Origin: Lachnospiraceae bacterium
GTDB lineage: Bacteria > Bacillota > Clostridia > Lachnospirales > Lachnospiraceae
DNA length: 48,754 nt
Reading direction: 5' to 3'
Assembly: GCA_017513625.1 (NCBI GenBank)
Contig: JAFXEW010000109.1
Location: 1-48,754 of the forward strand
Each line of letters opens with the position of its first letter. The stretch's first letter is position 1. A program made the position numbers and the translations under genes. This document shows positions 8,330-17,504 of the stretch, one piece after another. Under the pieces are notes generated by a model. It was not told the DNA's origin and did not search any database. It was given only the letters and a program-made list of their open reading frames with translations.

Positions 8330-9535
8330 CTATTTTATGATTCTTCTGACCGCTAAAATGGGTCTGTAATTTGCATTATTTACCTTAATACCACTCTTTT
8401 TGTTGCTGGCATGGACGATTTTACCGCCACCGATATACATGCCCACGTGGCCGCTGTAACAAATCAGGTCGCCGGGCTGTGCCTCTGCATAGCTCACACC
8501 CACACCTGCACTTCTCTGTGCCGTGGAAGTACGGGGCAATGTGTAACCGAAATCTGCATAAATACGATAAGTAAATCCTGAACAGTCCGCACCCTTGGTA
8601 AGGCTGGTACCGCCATATACATAAGGATTACCTATGAACTGACAACCGTATTTGGCAATCTTCTTACCCAAATCACTGCCGTTTGCACTGTTAATAATAG
8701 AATCATAGGATGTAGGCCCTACCTCTTTATTGGCCATTGCCTGAGCCCGCGCCTGCTCCTGCTCTAATTTCTTCAATGCTTTCTGTTCCTGTTGAATCAG
8801 CTTTTTAGCTACCGCGGCTTCTTGCTTAGCCTTCTTGATTTCAGCATCAAAATTAGCCGATTCTTTTTTCTTTTGGGCAAGCATGGTATCCAGTTCAGCT
8901 TTCTGCTCTTCCAAAAGCACCTTGTCTGCTTCCAGACCTTTCTTGGCCTCCTCAAGCTCTGCCTTTTCCACTACCAGCTGGTCCCACAACTCATGTACGC
9001 GGATCTTAGTGGCCTCGAACTCATCCAGCTTATTCTTGCCATAGCCGAAAATCTGCTCCGCATAGTCCATACGGTTCAATATATCTGCCAGACCGCCACC
9101 ACCCAGAATCACTTGAAACAGCGTACTGCTATTGTTCTCATATAGTATTTTTGCCTGAACATTCATGCAGCTTTGCTGCTCTTCCTGCAACCTCTTGGCC
9201 TCTTCATACTCTGCCTGCTTTTGGTCAATTTGTAACTGCTTATCGGTGATTTCCTGTTCCTTATGTAAAATCTCCTCTTCCTTAACTCCCATGCTGGCCA
9301 TGGTATTAATGATTTCTGCGTTCAGGTCATCAATCTTCTCTTCAATAATGTCCTGCTCATCGTTAAGACTGTCTATTTTGTCGTTAATGGAATCTAATTT
9401 ATTCTGCTGCTGGGCAATCTTGTCTTTAATCTCGGCAATGGTGGTAGCTGAAACTTCTGCAACCGGAGCAAACGCCAACAGACATGCCATTCCCAGACAT
9501 ACTAATGTTTTCTTCAAACGAATCATTCTTCGCAC
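8330..9535 (-). CDS. Secreted NlpC/P60 peptidoglycan hydrolase with coiled-coil N-terminus
   Basis: A probable cell-wall endopeptidase of the CwlO/PcsB layout. A signal peptide (hydrophobic LVCLGMACLLAFAPVAEVSA, about 10-30) is followed by about 220 residues of Glu/Lys/Gln-rich coiled coil and a C-terminal NlpC/P60 domain (about 285-400). The catalytic Cys is in GADCSGF and the His in GHVGMYIGGG, with a further His in KIVHASN. Hydrolases of this layout cut stem peptides during growth or separation and are commonly controlled by FtsEX through the coiled coil; that is family knowledge. The start is ambiguous: GTG at 9535 has AAAGGA only three bases away, while ATG at 9526 is 12 bases from it. 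No terminator separates it from the flagellin promoter downstream. Confidence 0.88.
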   Translation of the reverse strand: MRRMIRLKKTLVCLGMACLLAFAPVAEVSATTIAEIKDKIAQQQNKLDSINDKIDSLNDEQDIIEEKIDDLNAEIINTMASMGVKEEEILHKEQEITDKQLQIDQKQAEYEEAKRLQEEQQSCMNVQAKILYENNSSTLFQVILGGGGLADILNRMDYAEQIFGYGKNKLDEFEATKIRVHELWDQLVVEKAELEEAKKGLEADKVLLEEQKAELDTMLAQKKKESANFDAEIKKAKQEAAVAKKLIQQEQKALKKLEQEQARAQAMANKEVGPTSYDSIINSANGSDLGKKIAKYGCQFIGNPYVYGGTSLTKGADCSGFTYRIYADFGYTLPRTSTAQRSAGVGVSYAEAQPGDLICYSGHVGMYIGGGKIVHASNKKSGIKVNNANYRPILAVRRIIK

Positions 9536-9703
9536 TTATCCTTTCGTAACTGCAAAATCGTACCTACTTTATTATCATAACATATTCTGCTCTGCTTGGC
9601 ACTACCAAATTCTGCAAAATGTTTTACATATTAGAATTAAGGTGTCAATGGGTGGTATCAGAAGCGTAGTATGGCCATTCGCCTACACCTTAGACTTATA
9701 ATG

Positions 9704-9735
9704 CAAAAACACACCCCCGCTTCCGGAGGTGTGTT
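9704..9735 (-). terminator. Intrinsic terminator after asnS
   Basis: Minus strand stem ACACACCTCCGG / CGGGGGTGTGT (one mismatch) followed by TTTTTGC, about 20 bases after the asnS stop. Confidence 0.85.
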
Positions 9736-9753
9736 ACATTTCATAAGTTTATA

Positions 9754-11145
9754 TTACAGTTCACAGTTATTTACCGTACGGGGGAAGGGAATAACGTCAC
9801 GGATATTGCCCATACCGGTAAGGTACATAACGCATCTTTCAAAACCAAGGCCGAATCCTGCATGACGCACGGAACCATATCTGCGCAGATCCAGATAAAA
9901 ATCATAGTCTTCCTTATTCAGACCCAGTTCATCCATTCTCTGCTCCAAAAGCTCCAGCTTGTCCTCACGCTGGCTTCCGCCGATGATTTCACCGATACCG
10001 GGTACCAGACAGTCCATAGCTGCAACAGTCTTACCGTCCTCGTTCAACTTCATGTAGAAAGCCTTGATCTCCTTGGGATAATCGGTTACAAACACAGGAC
10101 GCTTGAACTCCTGCTCTGTAAGGAATCTCTCATGCTCAGTCTGTAAATCACAGCCCCAGTATACCTTATAGTCAAACTTATCGTTGTTCTTTTCCAGAAT
10201 CTTAATAGCCTCTGTATAAGTAACATGACCAAAGTCAGAATTTACCACATGGTTCAGTCTCTCAATCAATCCCTTATCCACGAACTGGTTAAAAAACGCC
10301 ATCTCTTCAGGCGCATTTTCCAATACATAACGGATTACATACTTCAGCATGCTCTCTGCCAGAAGCATATCGTCCTTCAAATCTGCAAATGCCATCTCGG
10401 GCTCAATCATCCAAAACTCTGCCGCATGACGGGTAGTATTGGAATTCTCCGCACGGAAGGTAGGTCCGAAGGTGTATACATTCTTAAATGCAAAAGCATA
10501 GGTTTCAACATTCAGCTGACCGCTTACAGTCAGATTGGTGGGCTTGTTAAAGAAGTCCTTGCTGAAATCAACCTTGCCGTCCTCAGTCCGGGGAATATCG
10601 TTCAAATCCATAGTGGTTACCTGGAACATCTCACCCGCACCTTCACAGTCGCTTCCGGTAATCAGAGGAGTATGCACATAAACAAAACCTCTCTCCATAA
10701 AGAAGGTGTGAATCGCATACGCAATCAGGGAGCGTACACGGAATACTGCCTGAAAAGTATTGGTTCTGGGACGCAGATGTGAAATGGTTCTGAGGTATTC
10801 AAAACTATGTCTCTTTTTCTGTAACGGATAATCTGCTCCGGAAGGACCTTCCACCAGCACCTCTGCTGCCTGCATCTCAAAAGGCTGCTTTGCATCGGGT
10901 GTCAGCACAATGGTTCCTTTAATAATCAGCGCCGCACCTACATTAATTTTACAGACTTCATCAAAATTTGCCAAAGTATCGCTGTACACTACCTGTAAAG
11001 GTTCAAAAAATGTTCCGTCATTAATTACCAGGAATCCGAAAGTCTTGGAATCTCTGTTATTCTTTACCCAACCGCCCACGGTAATCTCGCAGTTTGCGTA
11101 TTTTGCACTGTCACGATATAAATCTCTGATATCTGTTAAGTTCAT
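9754..11145 (-). CDS. asnS: Asparaginyl-tRNA synthetase
   Basis: A class IIb aminoacyl-tRNA synthetase that charges tRNA-Asn in the cytoplasm. An OB-fold anticodon-binding domain sits at the N-terminus ([18 protein letters not shown]). The catalytic core has motif 2 around [15 protein letters not shown] and motif 3 at [16 protein letters not shown] near the C-terminus. A longer frame begins at 11205, but that ATG has no ribosome binding site. The ATG at 11145 is preceded by GGGAAGAG, starts with [10 protein letters not shown] as in the family, and gives the usual 463 residues. The gene lies about 80 bases downstream of the foldase lipoprotein on the same strand and ends in a strong terminator. 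No T-box was seen in front of it. Confidence 0.95.
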   Translation of the reverse strand: MNLTDIRDLYRDSAKYANCEITVGGWVKNNRDSKTFGFLVINDGTFFEPLQVVYSDTLANFDEVCKINVGAALIIKGTIVLTPDAKQPFEMQAAEVLVEGPSGADYPLQKKRHSFEYLRTISHLRPRTNTFQAVFRVRSLIAYAIHTFFMERGFVYVHTPLITGSDCEGAGEMFQVTTMDLNDIPRTEDGKVDFSKDFFNKPTNLTVSGQLNVETYAFAFKNVYTFGPTFRAENSNTTRHAAEFWMIEPEMAFADLKDDMLLAESMLKYVIRYVLENAPEEMAFFNQFVDKGLIERLNHVVNSDFGHVTYTEAIKILEKNNDKFDYKVYWGCDLQTEHERFLTEQEFKRPVFVTDYPKEIKAFYMKLNEDGKTVAAMDCLVPGIGEIIGGSQREDKLELLEQRMDELGLNKEDYDFYLDLRRYGSVRHAGFGLGFERCVMYLTGMGNIRDVIPFPRTVNNCEL

Positions 11146-11227
11146 AACTCTTCCCATCTGCACCGGCGTCGTGCCCCTCACCTTGGTTAAATCCGCCTTT
11201 TTCATTTAACCGTATACTCATCTTCAA

Positions 11228-12373
11228 CTAATTAGTAATAGTAGCATTTTCCACAAGGAAATTCAATACCTTGTCGTACATAAAATACTCTCTGTATGTC
11301 TCAATATTTATATTGCCGCGGAATTCATCCACACTGGACGCACCTGCTGCCGTAGCATACTCTTCCAACATGGAATTCAGTTCTTCGTCCGTAATACCCA
11401 GTCCTTCTTTGTTCGCAACTGCCTGCATCGCCATCAGCTGCTTGGTCACGGGCTCCGTATAAGCATCTACAAAAGCCTCAAGCTCCATTCCGTAGAAATA
11501 CTTTACATAAAGCTCCGCATCCATACCGTAGGATGCCGCCTGGCTCTCCAGATTACCTCTGGTCTGCGCCTTGTCGGCAGCCAGTCTGTCTGCAGGTATC
11601 TCCTTGACTGTACATCCCTCTATAAATTTTGTCAAAATAGCATTCTCTATATTGGACTGATACTGGTTTTCAATTGCCTTCAGTCCTTCTTCTTCTACAT
11701 ATTTGTAAAGCTGCTCACTGTTTGTTACACCTTCAATGGCAAGCGCCTGTACAATATCATCGGTTGCTTCTTCCGTTCCGGGAATGATATAATTCACGGT
11801 TACCGTAAATACTACGGGCGCACCGTTTAACTCTTCATTACCGTAGTTTTCCGGGAATTTCAGATTCAAATCCACGGTTTCTCCGGGCTTAACCCCCACC
11901 AGACCGGTTTCAAAACCGTCTATGAACTGCCCGCTGCCGATAGCAAGCTGATAATCCACGGCTGTTCCGCCGTCAAATGCCACTCCATCTTTATAACCGG
12001 CAAAGTCAATATTTATCAGGTCCCCGATTGCAACAGGCCTGTCCAGAATCGCACCGGATTCCTTGGTTACCACATTAGCTACAAACTTGGCAAACTCCCA
12101 CTTTATATCCTCTTCTGCCAGTTCTGCCTTCTTTACCTCTACGGTTATCTCCTTGTAATCACCAAGAGTAACATACTTGTCCATATCCATATCTTTCAGA
12201 TACACAGGCACGGGGGCTTCTTCAGATTCTTTGGTTGCATCACCACTTTCCTCACTGCTCACTTCACCGTTTGCGGAGTTCTCCGTTCCCTGCTGTGCAC
12301 CGGTGTCACTGCCACAAGCAGCCAGCATCAGTGCAGCGGATAAAATCAAAGTTGCCAATAATTTCTTTTTCAT
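11228..12373 (-). CDS. Trigger-factor-like FKBP lipoprotein (putative extracytoplasmic foldase)
   Basis: A 381-aa exported lipoprotein. The signal peptide ends in the lipobox LAAC (Cys20), followed by a 30-residue acidic Ser/Glu/Thr linker. The middle contains an FKBP-type peptidyl-prolyl isomerase domain (about 95-195; GDLINIDFAGYKDGVAFDGG, IGSGQFIDGFETGLVGVKPGE). The rest is an all-helical region resembling the trigger-factor chaperone arm. It lacks the trigger-factor ribosome-binding domain, consistent with relocation to the outside of the membrane. It probably assists folding of secreted proteins at the cell surface; that role is inference. A ribosome-site-like AAAGG lies upstream of the ATG. 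It may share a transcript with asnS downstream. Confidence 0.82.
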   Translation of the reverse strand: MKKKLLATLILSAALMLAACGSDTGAQQGTENSANGEVSSEESGDATKESEEAPVPVYLKDMDMDKYVTLGDYKEITVEVKKAELAEEDIKWEFAKFVANVVTKESGAILDRPVAIGDLINIDFAGYKDGVAFDGGTAVDYQLAIGSGQFIDGFETGLVGVKPGETVDLNLKFPENYGNEELNGAPVVFTVTVNYIIPGTEEATDDIVQALAIEGVTNSEQLYKYVEEEGLKAIENQYQSNIENAILTKFIEGCTVKEIPADRLAADKAQTRGNLESQAASYGMDAELYVKYFYGMELEAFVDAYTEPVTKQLMAMQAVANKEGLGITDEELNSMLEEYATAAGASSVDEFRGNINIETYREYFMYDKVLNFLVENATITN

Positions 12374-12515
12374 ATTTACGCTACCTTTCCAAATCCTTGT
12401 ATATTACAGCATTTTGCTTTATTTCTATGTACGGTGTTCCACCCCTCTTACTGTCACCGTACAGACACACATATTTCTTTATACCACAAAAATGTGAATT
12501 TTTAAAGTCCTTTCC

Positions 12516-14018
12516 TTATAAAAAGGGCGAAAACAAACGGCAAATCTGCTCCTTTATCCTTATGATTAACTTACGTGAAACATAGTTGTCCCTGGTAATC
12601 TTGGTACACTGCTCCAGATCTTTACGGAATATCTGTTCCATTTCCCCGGCCTTGGCTTCATCATAAACCACTGCATTAACCTCAAAATTCAGCGCAAAGC
12701 TCCGTATATCCATATTGGCAGTACCGTAACAAAATACTTTACCATCCACAATCATACCCTTGCTGTGAAGAAATCCGTTGTCATAGGTATAGCAGTTTGC
12801 TCCGTGCATCACCAGTTCTCCTATGTAAGAATAGGTAGCCCAGTACACAAACATGTGATCCGGCTTGCAGGGTATCATTATATGCACTTCGATACCAGAA
12901 CGCACTGCTATCTTCAAGGCCGTCAGAATCTCCTCGTCCGGAATAAAATAAGGCGTCTGGATATAAATACTTTTCTGTGCCTTGTTTATCAGACGCAGGT
13001 AATTATCCCTGATTTGCTCCGTATTATTATCCGGTCCGCTGCTGATAATCTGGATATCGCAGCCTTCCATATGGTCACTTTCCGGGATACGGGGCACATC
13101 GCCGGTCGCCTTCTCTCCCTTTTGCGGCATCAAACTTTCCAGCAAATCTTCTTTGGCAGCATATTTCCAATCCATAATAAATCGCAGTCCAAGCGCATGC
13201 ACGGCACTTCCCCGGAGCCGCAAATGAGTATCTCTCCAGTGACCGAACTTATCGTCCAGTCCCACATATTCCCTGCCGATATTAAAGCCTCCCACGTAAG
13301 CTACTTTATTATCAATCACGGCAATTTTACGGTGATTCCTGTAATTCATACGTAATTGGAATATTCCAAAGAACGCAGGGAAAAATTCAGCCGTCATAAT
13401 CCCCTGTGCCCGCATCTTTTTCCAGTATTCCTTACGAATGGATCTGCAGCCCATGGAATCAAAGAGAATGCGCACCTTCACTCCCTGCTGTACCTTCCTT
13501 ACCAGTACTTCCCTGATACGGTTAAAAAGCACATCATTTTTAATAATATAGTACTCCAGATGAATAAAGTGTTCTGCAGCCTCCAAATCCTTTACAAGGG
13601 ACTCAAATTTAGCACTTCCTTCAGTAAAGATCTCCACCTCATTATCATCCGTCAGCACGGCATCCGAGGTCTCCAGATTATACATTACCAAATCCATATA
13701 ATTACTGATGGCCCCGTCCACCTGCTGCTCGTCCGCAGTCCTAAGCTGCTGCTCCTGACTTCGCACCGCCCGGCTCAATCCATCCTCTATGGCCTTAATG
13801 CGGAACATTTTTCGGTTGTGAATATTGAGCCCCAGAAAGAGATATAGCACAAATCCCACTACTGGTATAAAATACATTAACAAAAGCCATGCCCATACGC
13901 TTTTTGGATTCCTTCTTTCAAAAAACACAATAATAATGGAAAAAAGCAAATTCCACCATACCATGTTTCCAAATATAAACTCCCATACCGAAGCTGATAT
14001 TTCCGCCAAATTATCCAT
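12516..14018 (-). CDS. cls: Cardiolipin synthase
   Basis: A membrane enzyme that condenses two phosphatidylglycerols to cardiolipin plus glycerol. Two N-terminal hydrophobic segments (about 8-60, including YFIPVVGFVLYLFLGL) are followed by two phospholipase-D HKD motifs: HRKIAVIDNKVAYVGGFN near 230 and HSKGMIVDGKVFCYGTANMD near 415, both with intact His, Lys and Asp. The 500-aa length is typical of ClsA-type bacterial enzymes. The ATG has only a weak Shine-Dalgarno (GGCGG). It stands upstream of the foldase lipoprotein on the same strand, 142 bases away, so linkage is uncertain. Confidence 0.93.
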   Translation of the reverse strand: MDNLAEISASVWEFIFGNMVWWNLLFSIIIVFFERRNPKSVWAWLLLMYFIPVVGFVLYLFLGLNIHNRKMFRIKAIEDGLSRAVRSQEQQLRTADEQQVDGAISNYMDLVMYNLETSDAVLTDDNEVEIFTEGSAKFESLVKDLEAAEHFIHLEYYIIKNDVLFNRIREVLVRKVQQGVKVRILFDSMGCRSIRKEYWKKMRAQGIMTAEFFPAFFGIFQLRMNYRNHRKIAVIDNKVAYVGGFNIGREYVGLDDKFGHWRDTHLRLRGSAVHALGLRFIMDWKYAAKEDLLESLMPQKGEKATGDVPRIPESDHMEGCDIQIISSGPDNNTEQIRDNYLRLINKAQKSIYIQTPYFIPDEEILTALKIAVRSGIEVHIMIPCKPDHMFVYWATYSYIGELVMHGANCYTYDNGFLHSKGMIVDGKVFCYGTANMDIRSFALNFEVNAVVYDEAKAGEMEQIFRKDLEQCTKITRDNYVSRKLIIRIKEQICRLFSPFL

Positions 14019-14119
14019 ATAACCGCCAACTTTCTATCATTATAGTTTACACAAACACCACGTGAATAAGTATAACATAATTAATATGCAAAAAATGTAA
14101 ATTATTCATAAATGTTTTA

Positions 14120-14149
14120 TTGATTATCTATAAGCAAGTGTGATACAAT
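14120..14149 (+). promoter_or_regulatory. Candidate sigma-A promoter of the 14189 gene
   Basis: TTGATT (14120-14125), an 18-base spacer and TACAAT (14144-14149), about 40 bases before the ATG. Confidence 0.55.
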
Positions 14150-14188
14150 GTGCAGGTACGTAACAAAAACAAGGAGGTCCACCCAATT

Positions 14189-14668
14189 ATGAAAACATGG
14201 GTTATCGTATTAATCGTTGTACTCGTTATCGTGGTTGCAGCGCTTATCTTATTATATTTCCTGGGCAAGAAGGCTCAGAAGAAACAGGATGAACAGCAGG
14301 AAATGCTCAATGCCAACAAGCAGAATATCAGCATGCTGATTATTGATAAGAAACGTGTCCGCATCGCAGATTCCGGTCTTCCCCAAATGGTTATCGACCA
14401 GACTCCCAAGCTGATGCGCCGTGCCAAGCTTCCCATTGTAAAGGCTAAGGTCGGTCCCCAGATTATGTCCCTTGTCAGTGATGAAAAGATTTTTGACAGC
14501 ATCCCCGTGAAGAAGGAAGTAAAGGCTGTAGTGAGCGGCATTTACATTCTGGATGTAAAGGGTCTGCACGGTAAAAACGATTTAAACCAGAACACCAAGA
14601 AAAAAGGCTGGTTCAAGCGCGCTGTTGAAGCGGCTCAGGAAAAAGCCGGTGCAAAGCCCATTAAGTAA
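14189..14668 (+). CDS. Small membrane-anchored protein of unknown function
   Basis: Not recognised. The 159-aa protein has an N-terminal membrane segment (about residues 4-26, VIVLIVVLVIVVAALILLYF) followed by a Lys/Gln-rich stretch and a basic soluble domain. This has short beta-like segments (ISMLIIDKKRVRIADSGL, IYILDVKGLHG) and ends in a Lys-rich tail. A single N-terminal helix with the bulk probably cytoplasmic would make it a bitopic anchor protein. The start at 14189 is set by a perfect AAGGAGG 11 bases upstream; an earlier in-frame ATG near 14150 lacks one. It is flanked by its own promoter and terminator and is monocistronic. Confidence 0.8.
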   Translation: MKTWVIVLIVVLVIVVAALILLYFLGKKAQKKQDEQQEMLNANKQNISMLIIDKKRVRIADSGLPQMVIDQTPKLMRRAKLPIVKAKVGPQIMSLVSDEKIFDSIPVKKEVKAVVSGIYILDVKGLHGKNDLNQNTKKKGWFKRAVEAAQEKAGAKPIK

Positions 14669-14691
14669 TTTTTAAATGCTTTTAAACACAA

Positions 14692-14726
14692 TAAACCCTG
14701 ATATCTTTCCGATATCAGGGTTTTCT
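14692..14726 (+). terminator. Intrinsic terminator, 14189 gene
   Basis: Perfect stem ACCCTGATATC / GATATCAGGGT with a TTTCC loop and TTTT tail. It may also act weakly on the converging DUF1934 transcript. Confidence 0.85.
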
Positions 14727-14744
14727 GCTATATCAAACACAAAT

Positions 14745-15209
14745 TCAGTTCAAATTATTATCCTGCTGCGCCATTCTGTCTGGCAGGTCCGCTGACACTA
14801 CCATAATATCAATCCTGCTCTCAGCTACAAATTTATCATCCATTTCCAGAGTGTAGTCCACCTGAATACGCAGACTGTCTTCTCTCTCTTCCATAGCAAA
14901 ACGCTTTGTATGTATCCCCATCAGAAAAGTACCGTAAGGGGTATTATATGCTGTATTATGCACTACGCCCTCTTCAAATACCATATTGGAACTTAACAAG
15001 CCCTGTTTACTGATTTCCAACACATTCCCTTTTAATTTGAGCCTGTTTTTAATCGTCTCCGTAAATCCCTGCGCATGTTCTTCAAACAATACATAATGGA
15101 CGCCGTCCTTAAGGTAATAAACTCCAGCCGCTGCGGAAGCCACCGGTTGGTTGTCCGTGTCCTCACCGTTATGCATTCCCACTATACGTACCATTACTTC
15201 CTTTGTCAT
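14745..15209 (-). CDS. DUF1934 (YwiB-like) beta-barrel protein
   Basis: A 154-aa protein of the DUF1934 family, predicted to form a small calycin-like beta-barrel. The strand-rich order VYYLKDGVHYVLFEE, then IKNRLKLKGNVLEISKQG, TPYGTFLMGIHTKRF and LRIQVDYTLEMDD fits that family. Its biochemical role is unknown. A TTG six bases upstream (15215) is in frame, but the ATG at 15209 is seven bases from AAGGA and is the better start. It is the last of four same-strand genes that begin with ispE; gaps are short, so they may form one operon. Confidence 0.75.
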   Translation of the reverse strand: MTKEVMVRIVGMHNGEDTDNQPVASAAAGVYYLKDGVHYVLFEEHAQGFTETIKNRLKLKGNVLEISKQGLLSSNMVFEEGVVHNTAYNTPYGTFLMGIHTKRFAMEEREDSLRIQVDYTLEMDDKFVAESRIDIMVVSADLPDRMAQQDNNLN

Positions 15210-15249
15210 AATCAATCCTTCCCTTTCCGTATCTTTAACAGCCTGCTGC

Positions 15250-15531
15250 CTATTCCTTTAACACTCCCTTTTCACGAAGGTATTCCATGAATCTGCTCTT
15301 AAAGACCACATCTTCATCCTCTGCACAGAGCATTTCCCAATATAGTCGTCGTACATCTGTCTCTGCCCTGTATTCCTCACCGTTCCGGTATATACGGACC
15401 GTACTTTCATTTGTCAAAAGACCGGGCATAAACATTCCCCACCAGCACAGCAGTGTAATGCCCCACAGCATTACACGTTTACCTGCTTCTGTTCCGTATT
15501 TCTTTATTATGTTACCTTTCAGATAATCCAT
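15250..15531 (-). CDS. Small single-pass membrane protein, unknown
   Basis: Not recognised. The 93-aa protein has one hydrophobic segment at about residues 20-38 (VMLWGITLLCWWGMFMPGLL), a short N-terminal basic stretch, and a charged C-terminal 50 residues rich in Arg and Glu. The ATG at 15531 is chosen because GAGG lies seven bases upstream; an in-frame GTG two codons earlier is too close to it. It sits between a GntR regulator and DUF1934 on the same strand. Confidence 0.65.
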   Translation of the reverse strand: MDYLKGNIIKKYGTEAGKRVMLWGITLLCWWGMFMPGLLTNESTVRIYRNGEEYRAETDVRRLYWEMLCAEDEDVVFKSRFMEYLREKGVLKE

Positions 15532-15590
15532 ATCCACACCTCTTTATTTTGATATAAGGAGTGTGCACGTTTTTTTCTTTTTTATACAGA

Positions 15591-16274
15591 TTATCTGGCC
15601 GTTCTTTCCAGTCTGAGCTGGTCCATAATGGCCTGCTTTTGATTATCAATATGAATCTTGGCCGCCTTACAGGCTTCATCCTTATCTTTTCTGACAATAC
15701 TGTCATAAATCATCCGATGCTCTTCAATCAGACGACCATGCTGGCTACTGTCCTTAATATATTCAAAACGGTATCTGTACATCTGCTCTGACAAATTATT
15801 AATCAGCTGCACCAGGCGCATATTTCCCGTAGCCTGTACGATAATATCATGCAATGCCACATCTGCCTGGGCAATCTGCTTGATATCCCCTGTGTTTACC
15901 ACCTGCTCAAAATTATCACAGGCTTCCTTCAGTCTCACCAGTTCATCCTCTGTAATACGGTCACATGCCAGTTCCACACATAGCGCATCCACTGCACGGC
16001 GTACCTCCAGCACATCATTCATACTTTTTTCCGTGATCTGGGCTACTTCGGCTCCTCTTCTGGGTATCATGATTACCAGACCTTCCAGCTCCAGCTTACG
16101 TATAGCTTCCCTGATAGGGGTACGGCTGACTCCCAGTCTGTTGGCCAGGTGTATTTCCATCAGTCTCTCTCCGGGCTTCAACTCCCCTGTAAGAATTGCC
16201 TGACGCAAAGTATTAAACACCACATCCCGAAGGGGTAAAAACTGGTCCATTGTTATCTGCAAATTATCCTGCAT
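15591..16274 (-). CDS. GntR-family transcriptional regulator (FadR/FCD subfamily)
   Basis: A 227-aa DNA-binding regulator. The winged helix-turn-helix (about 15-75) carries the GntR signature GELKPGERLMEIHLANRLGV followed by SRTPIREAIRKLELEGLV. The C-terminal all-helical FCD ligand domain (about 90-215) keeps the Asp/His metal-binding pattern in DVALHDIIVQATGN and LIEEHRMIYDSI. FCD regulators respond to small organic acids; the ligand is not deducible here. AAGGAG lies six bases before the ATG. It lies 36 bases downstream of ispE on the same strand, suggesting co-transcription; regulation of ispE is possible but not shown. Confidence 0.9.
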   Translation of the reverse strand: MQDNLQITMDQFLPLRDVVFNTLRQAILTGELKPGERLMEIHLANRLGVSRTPIREAIRKLELEGLVIMIPRRGAEVAQITEKSMNDVLEVRRAVDALCVELACDRITEDELVRLKEACDNFEQVVNTGDIKQIAQADVALHDIIVQATGNMRLVQLINNLSEQMYRYRFEYIKDSSQHGRLIEEHRMIYDSIVRKDKDEACKAAKIHIDNQKQAIMDQLRLERTAR

Positions 16275-16310
16275 GAATGCTCCTTTCCCAATAAGATGTT
16301 TAGGGGTTTC

Positions 16311-17183
16311 TTACAAATCTATATCCTGTATGAGAGTAGTCAGGAACACTTCCGGTGCCTGTCCTTCCTCCCGTATCTTTTCATATGCCGCACGGGCCGT
16401 CTCCTGATTATCAAATATACCGAATACCGTAGGGCCGCTTCCGCTCATAAGACTCTTGCAGGCTCCCAGTTCCAGCATTCTCTCCTTAATCTCTGCAATC
16501 ACCGGATGTGCCTGAACTGTTACCGTTTCCAATATATTTTCCATGCGCTCCAATACACCCTGCAAATCATTTTCCTCAATGGCTGCACGCATACCGTCTA
16601 TATCGGGATGCAGTGTCAGTCCCGCTACATCCAGATGTTCATATACATATTTGGTAGATACGCTGATAGCAGGCTTTGCCACCAACACTATACACTGAGG
16701 GGCAGAAGGCAGTATCGTAAGTTTCTCACCGATTCCCTCCGCAAGCGCGGTTCCTCCCACGATACAATAAGGTACATCCGCACCAATCTTTACACCCAGC
16801 TTTTGCAGTTCCTCCATAGTACATCCCAGACCGTACAGCTCATTTACGCCCCTGAGCGTAGCCGCCGCATCGCTACTGCCTCCGGCCATTCCTGCCGCTA
16901 TGGGAATTCTTTTTTGCAAATGTACATGAACTCCGCCCTGTACTCCGCAGCTATCCAGCAAAATCCGCGCCGCTTTATAAATCAGATTGTCACCATCTGT
17001 GGGCAGCTCACCTGTATCCGTGGAAATAGTAATTCCTTCTTCCCTCTTGGAAAAAGTCAGTTCATCATAAATTCCCACTGTCTGCATAATCATCTTTACT
17101 TCGTGATAGCCGTTTTCCAGCCTGCATACCACATCCAGACCCAGATTAATCTTTGCATAAGCCTTACGGGTTAATTCCTTCAT
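16311..17183 (-). CDS. ispE: 4-diphosphocytidyl-2-C-methyl-D-erythritol kinase
   Basis: A GHMP kinase of the non-mevalonate (MEP) isoprenoid pathway. It phosphorylates CDP-methylerythritol with ATP in the cytoplasm. The N-terminal KINLGLDV motif, the GHMP glycine loop PIAAGMAGGSSDAAATLRG (about 92-110) and the late MSGSGPTVFG loop near 250 are all present. The length (290 aa) is normal. The upstream ribosome site is weak (GAAAGG). It heads the string ispE, gntR, small membrane protein, DUF1934. The divergent 320-base region to 17504 holds the promoter and leader of the 17505 gene. Confidence 0.95.
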   Translation of the reverse strand: MKELTRKAYAKINLGLDVVCRLENGYHEVKMIMQTVGIYDELTFSKREEGITISTDTGELPTDGDNLIYKAARILLDSCGVQGGVHVHLQKRIPIAAGMAGGSSDAAATLRGVNELYGLGCTMEELQKLGVKIGADVPYCIVGGTALAEGIGEKLTILPSAPQCIVLVAKPAISVSTKYVYEHLDVAGLTLHPDIDGMRAAIEENDLQGVLERMENILETVTVQAHPVIAEIKERMLELGACKSLMSGSGPTVFGIFDNQETARAAYEKIREEGQAPEVFLTTLIQDIDL

Positions 17184-17366
17184 AAATCAAACCTTTCGTC
17201 CACTCCCATCCTGTGATTTTCACAGGGCGGGAACCTATTCTGTATATAGTCTGTAAGTCTCATGTATTTTGTATACATGGATTGTACTAATTTTAGTACA
17301 TAAAATTGCCTCCGTCAAGTTTTATCACACTTTTCAAATCTTAAATCTGGCTTTTTACAACATTTA

Positions 17367-17417
17367 TTGACTTTTTTGCGTTTATCCTCTAAACTTTTAG
17401 GTAAAAGAAACCGAAAT
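17367..17417 (+). promoter_or_regulatory. Promoter region of the 17505 gene: sigma-A and possible sigma-28 overlap
   Basis: TTGACT (17367-17372), a 17-base spacer and TAAACT (17390-17395) read as sigma-A. TAAA (17390-17393), a 16-base spacer and ACCGAAAT (17410-17417) read as sigma-28 with two mismatches in the -10, with spacing identical to the flagellin promoter. Which is used cannot be decided by eye. Confidence 0.5.
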
Positions 17418-17419
17418 AA

Positions 17420-17504
17420 TAGGTGAAATCAAGGATGATACCCTTTTGGCAGTGCCGAAGGATAAAGACCCGTTCCTCCGGGAACAGAAAGGCAGGGTGA
17501 ACAA
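17420..17504 (+). promoter_or_regulatory. Structured leader RNA ahead of the 17505 gene, class unknown
   Basis: About 85 bases able to form an outer ACCC/GGGT helix (near 17440 and 17495) enclosing a GGC-AGT-GCC hairpin and a GTTCC-TCCG-GGAAC hairpin with a UNCG-type loop. It contains CAAGGATG and GAAGGAT, resembling CsrA target cores. It does not fit riboswitch consensus sequences that I could recall. Confidence 0.4.

Noticed and set aside
17420-17504. c-di-GMP-I riboswitch upstream of the 17505 gene
   Set aside because: The expected GGCAAAC, GGACGCAAAGC and GGTAGCC blocks are absent; only an unclassified structured leader can be claimed.
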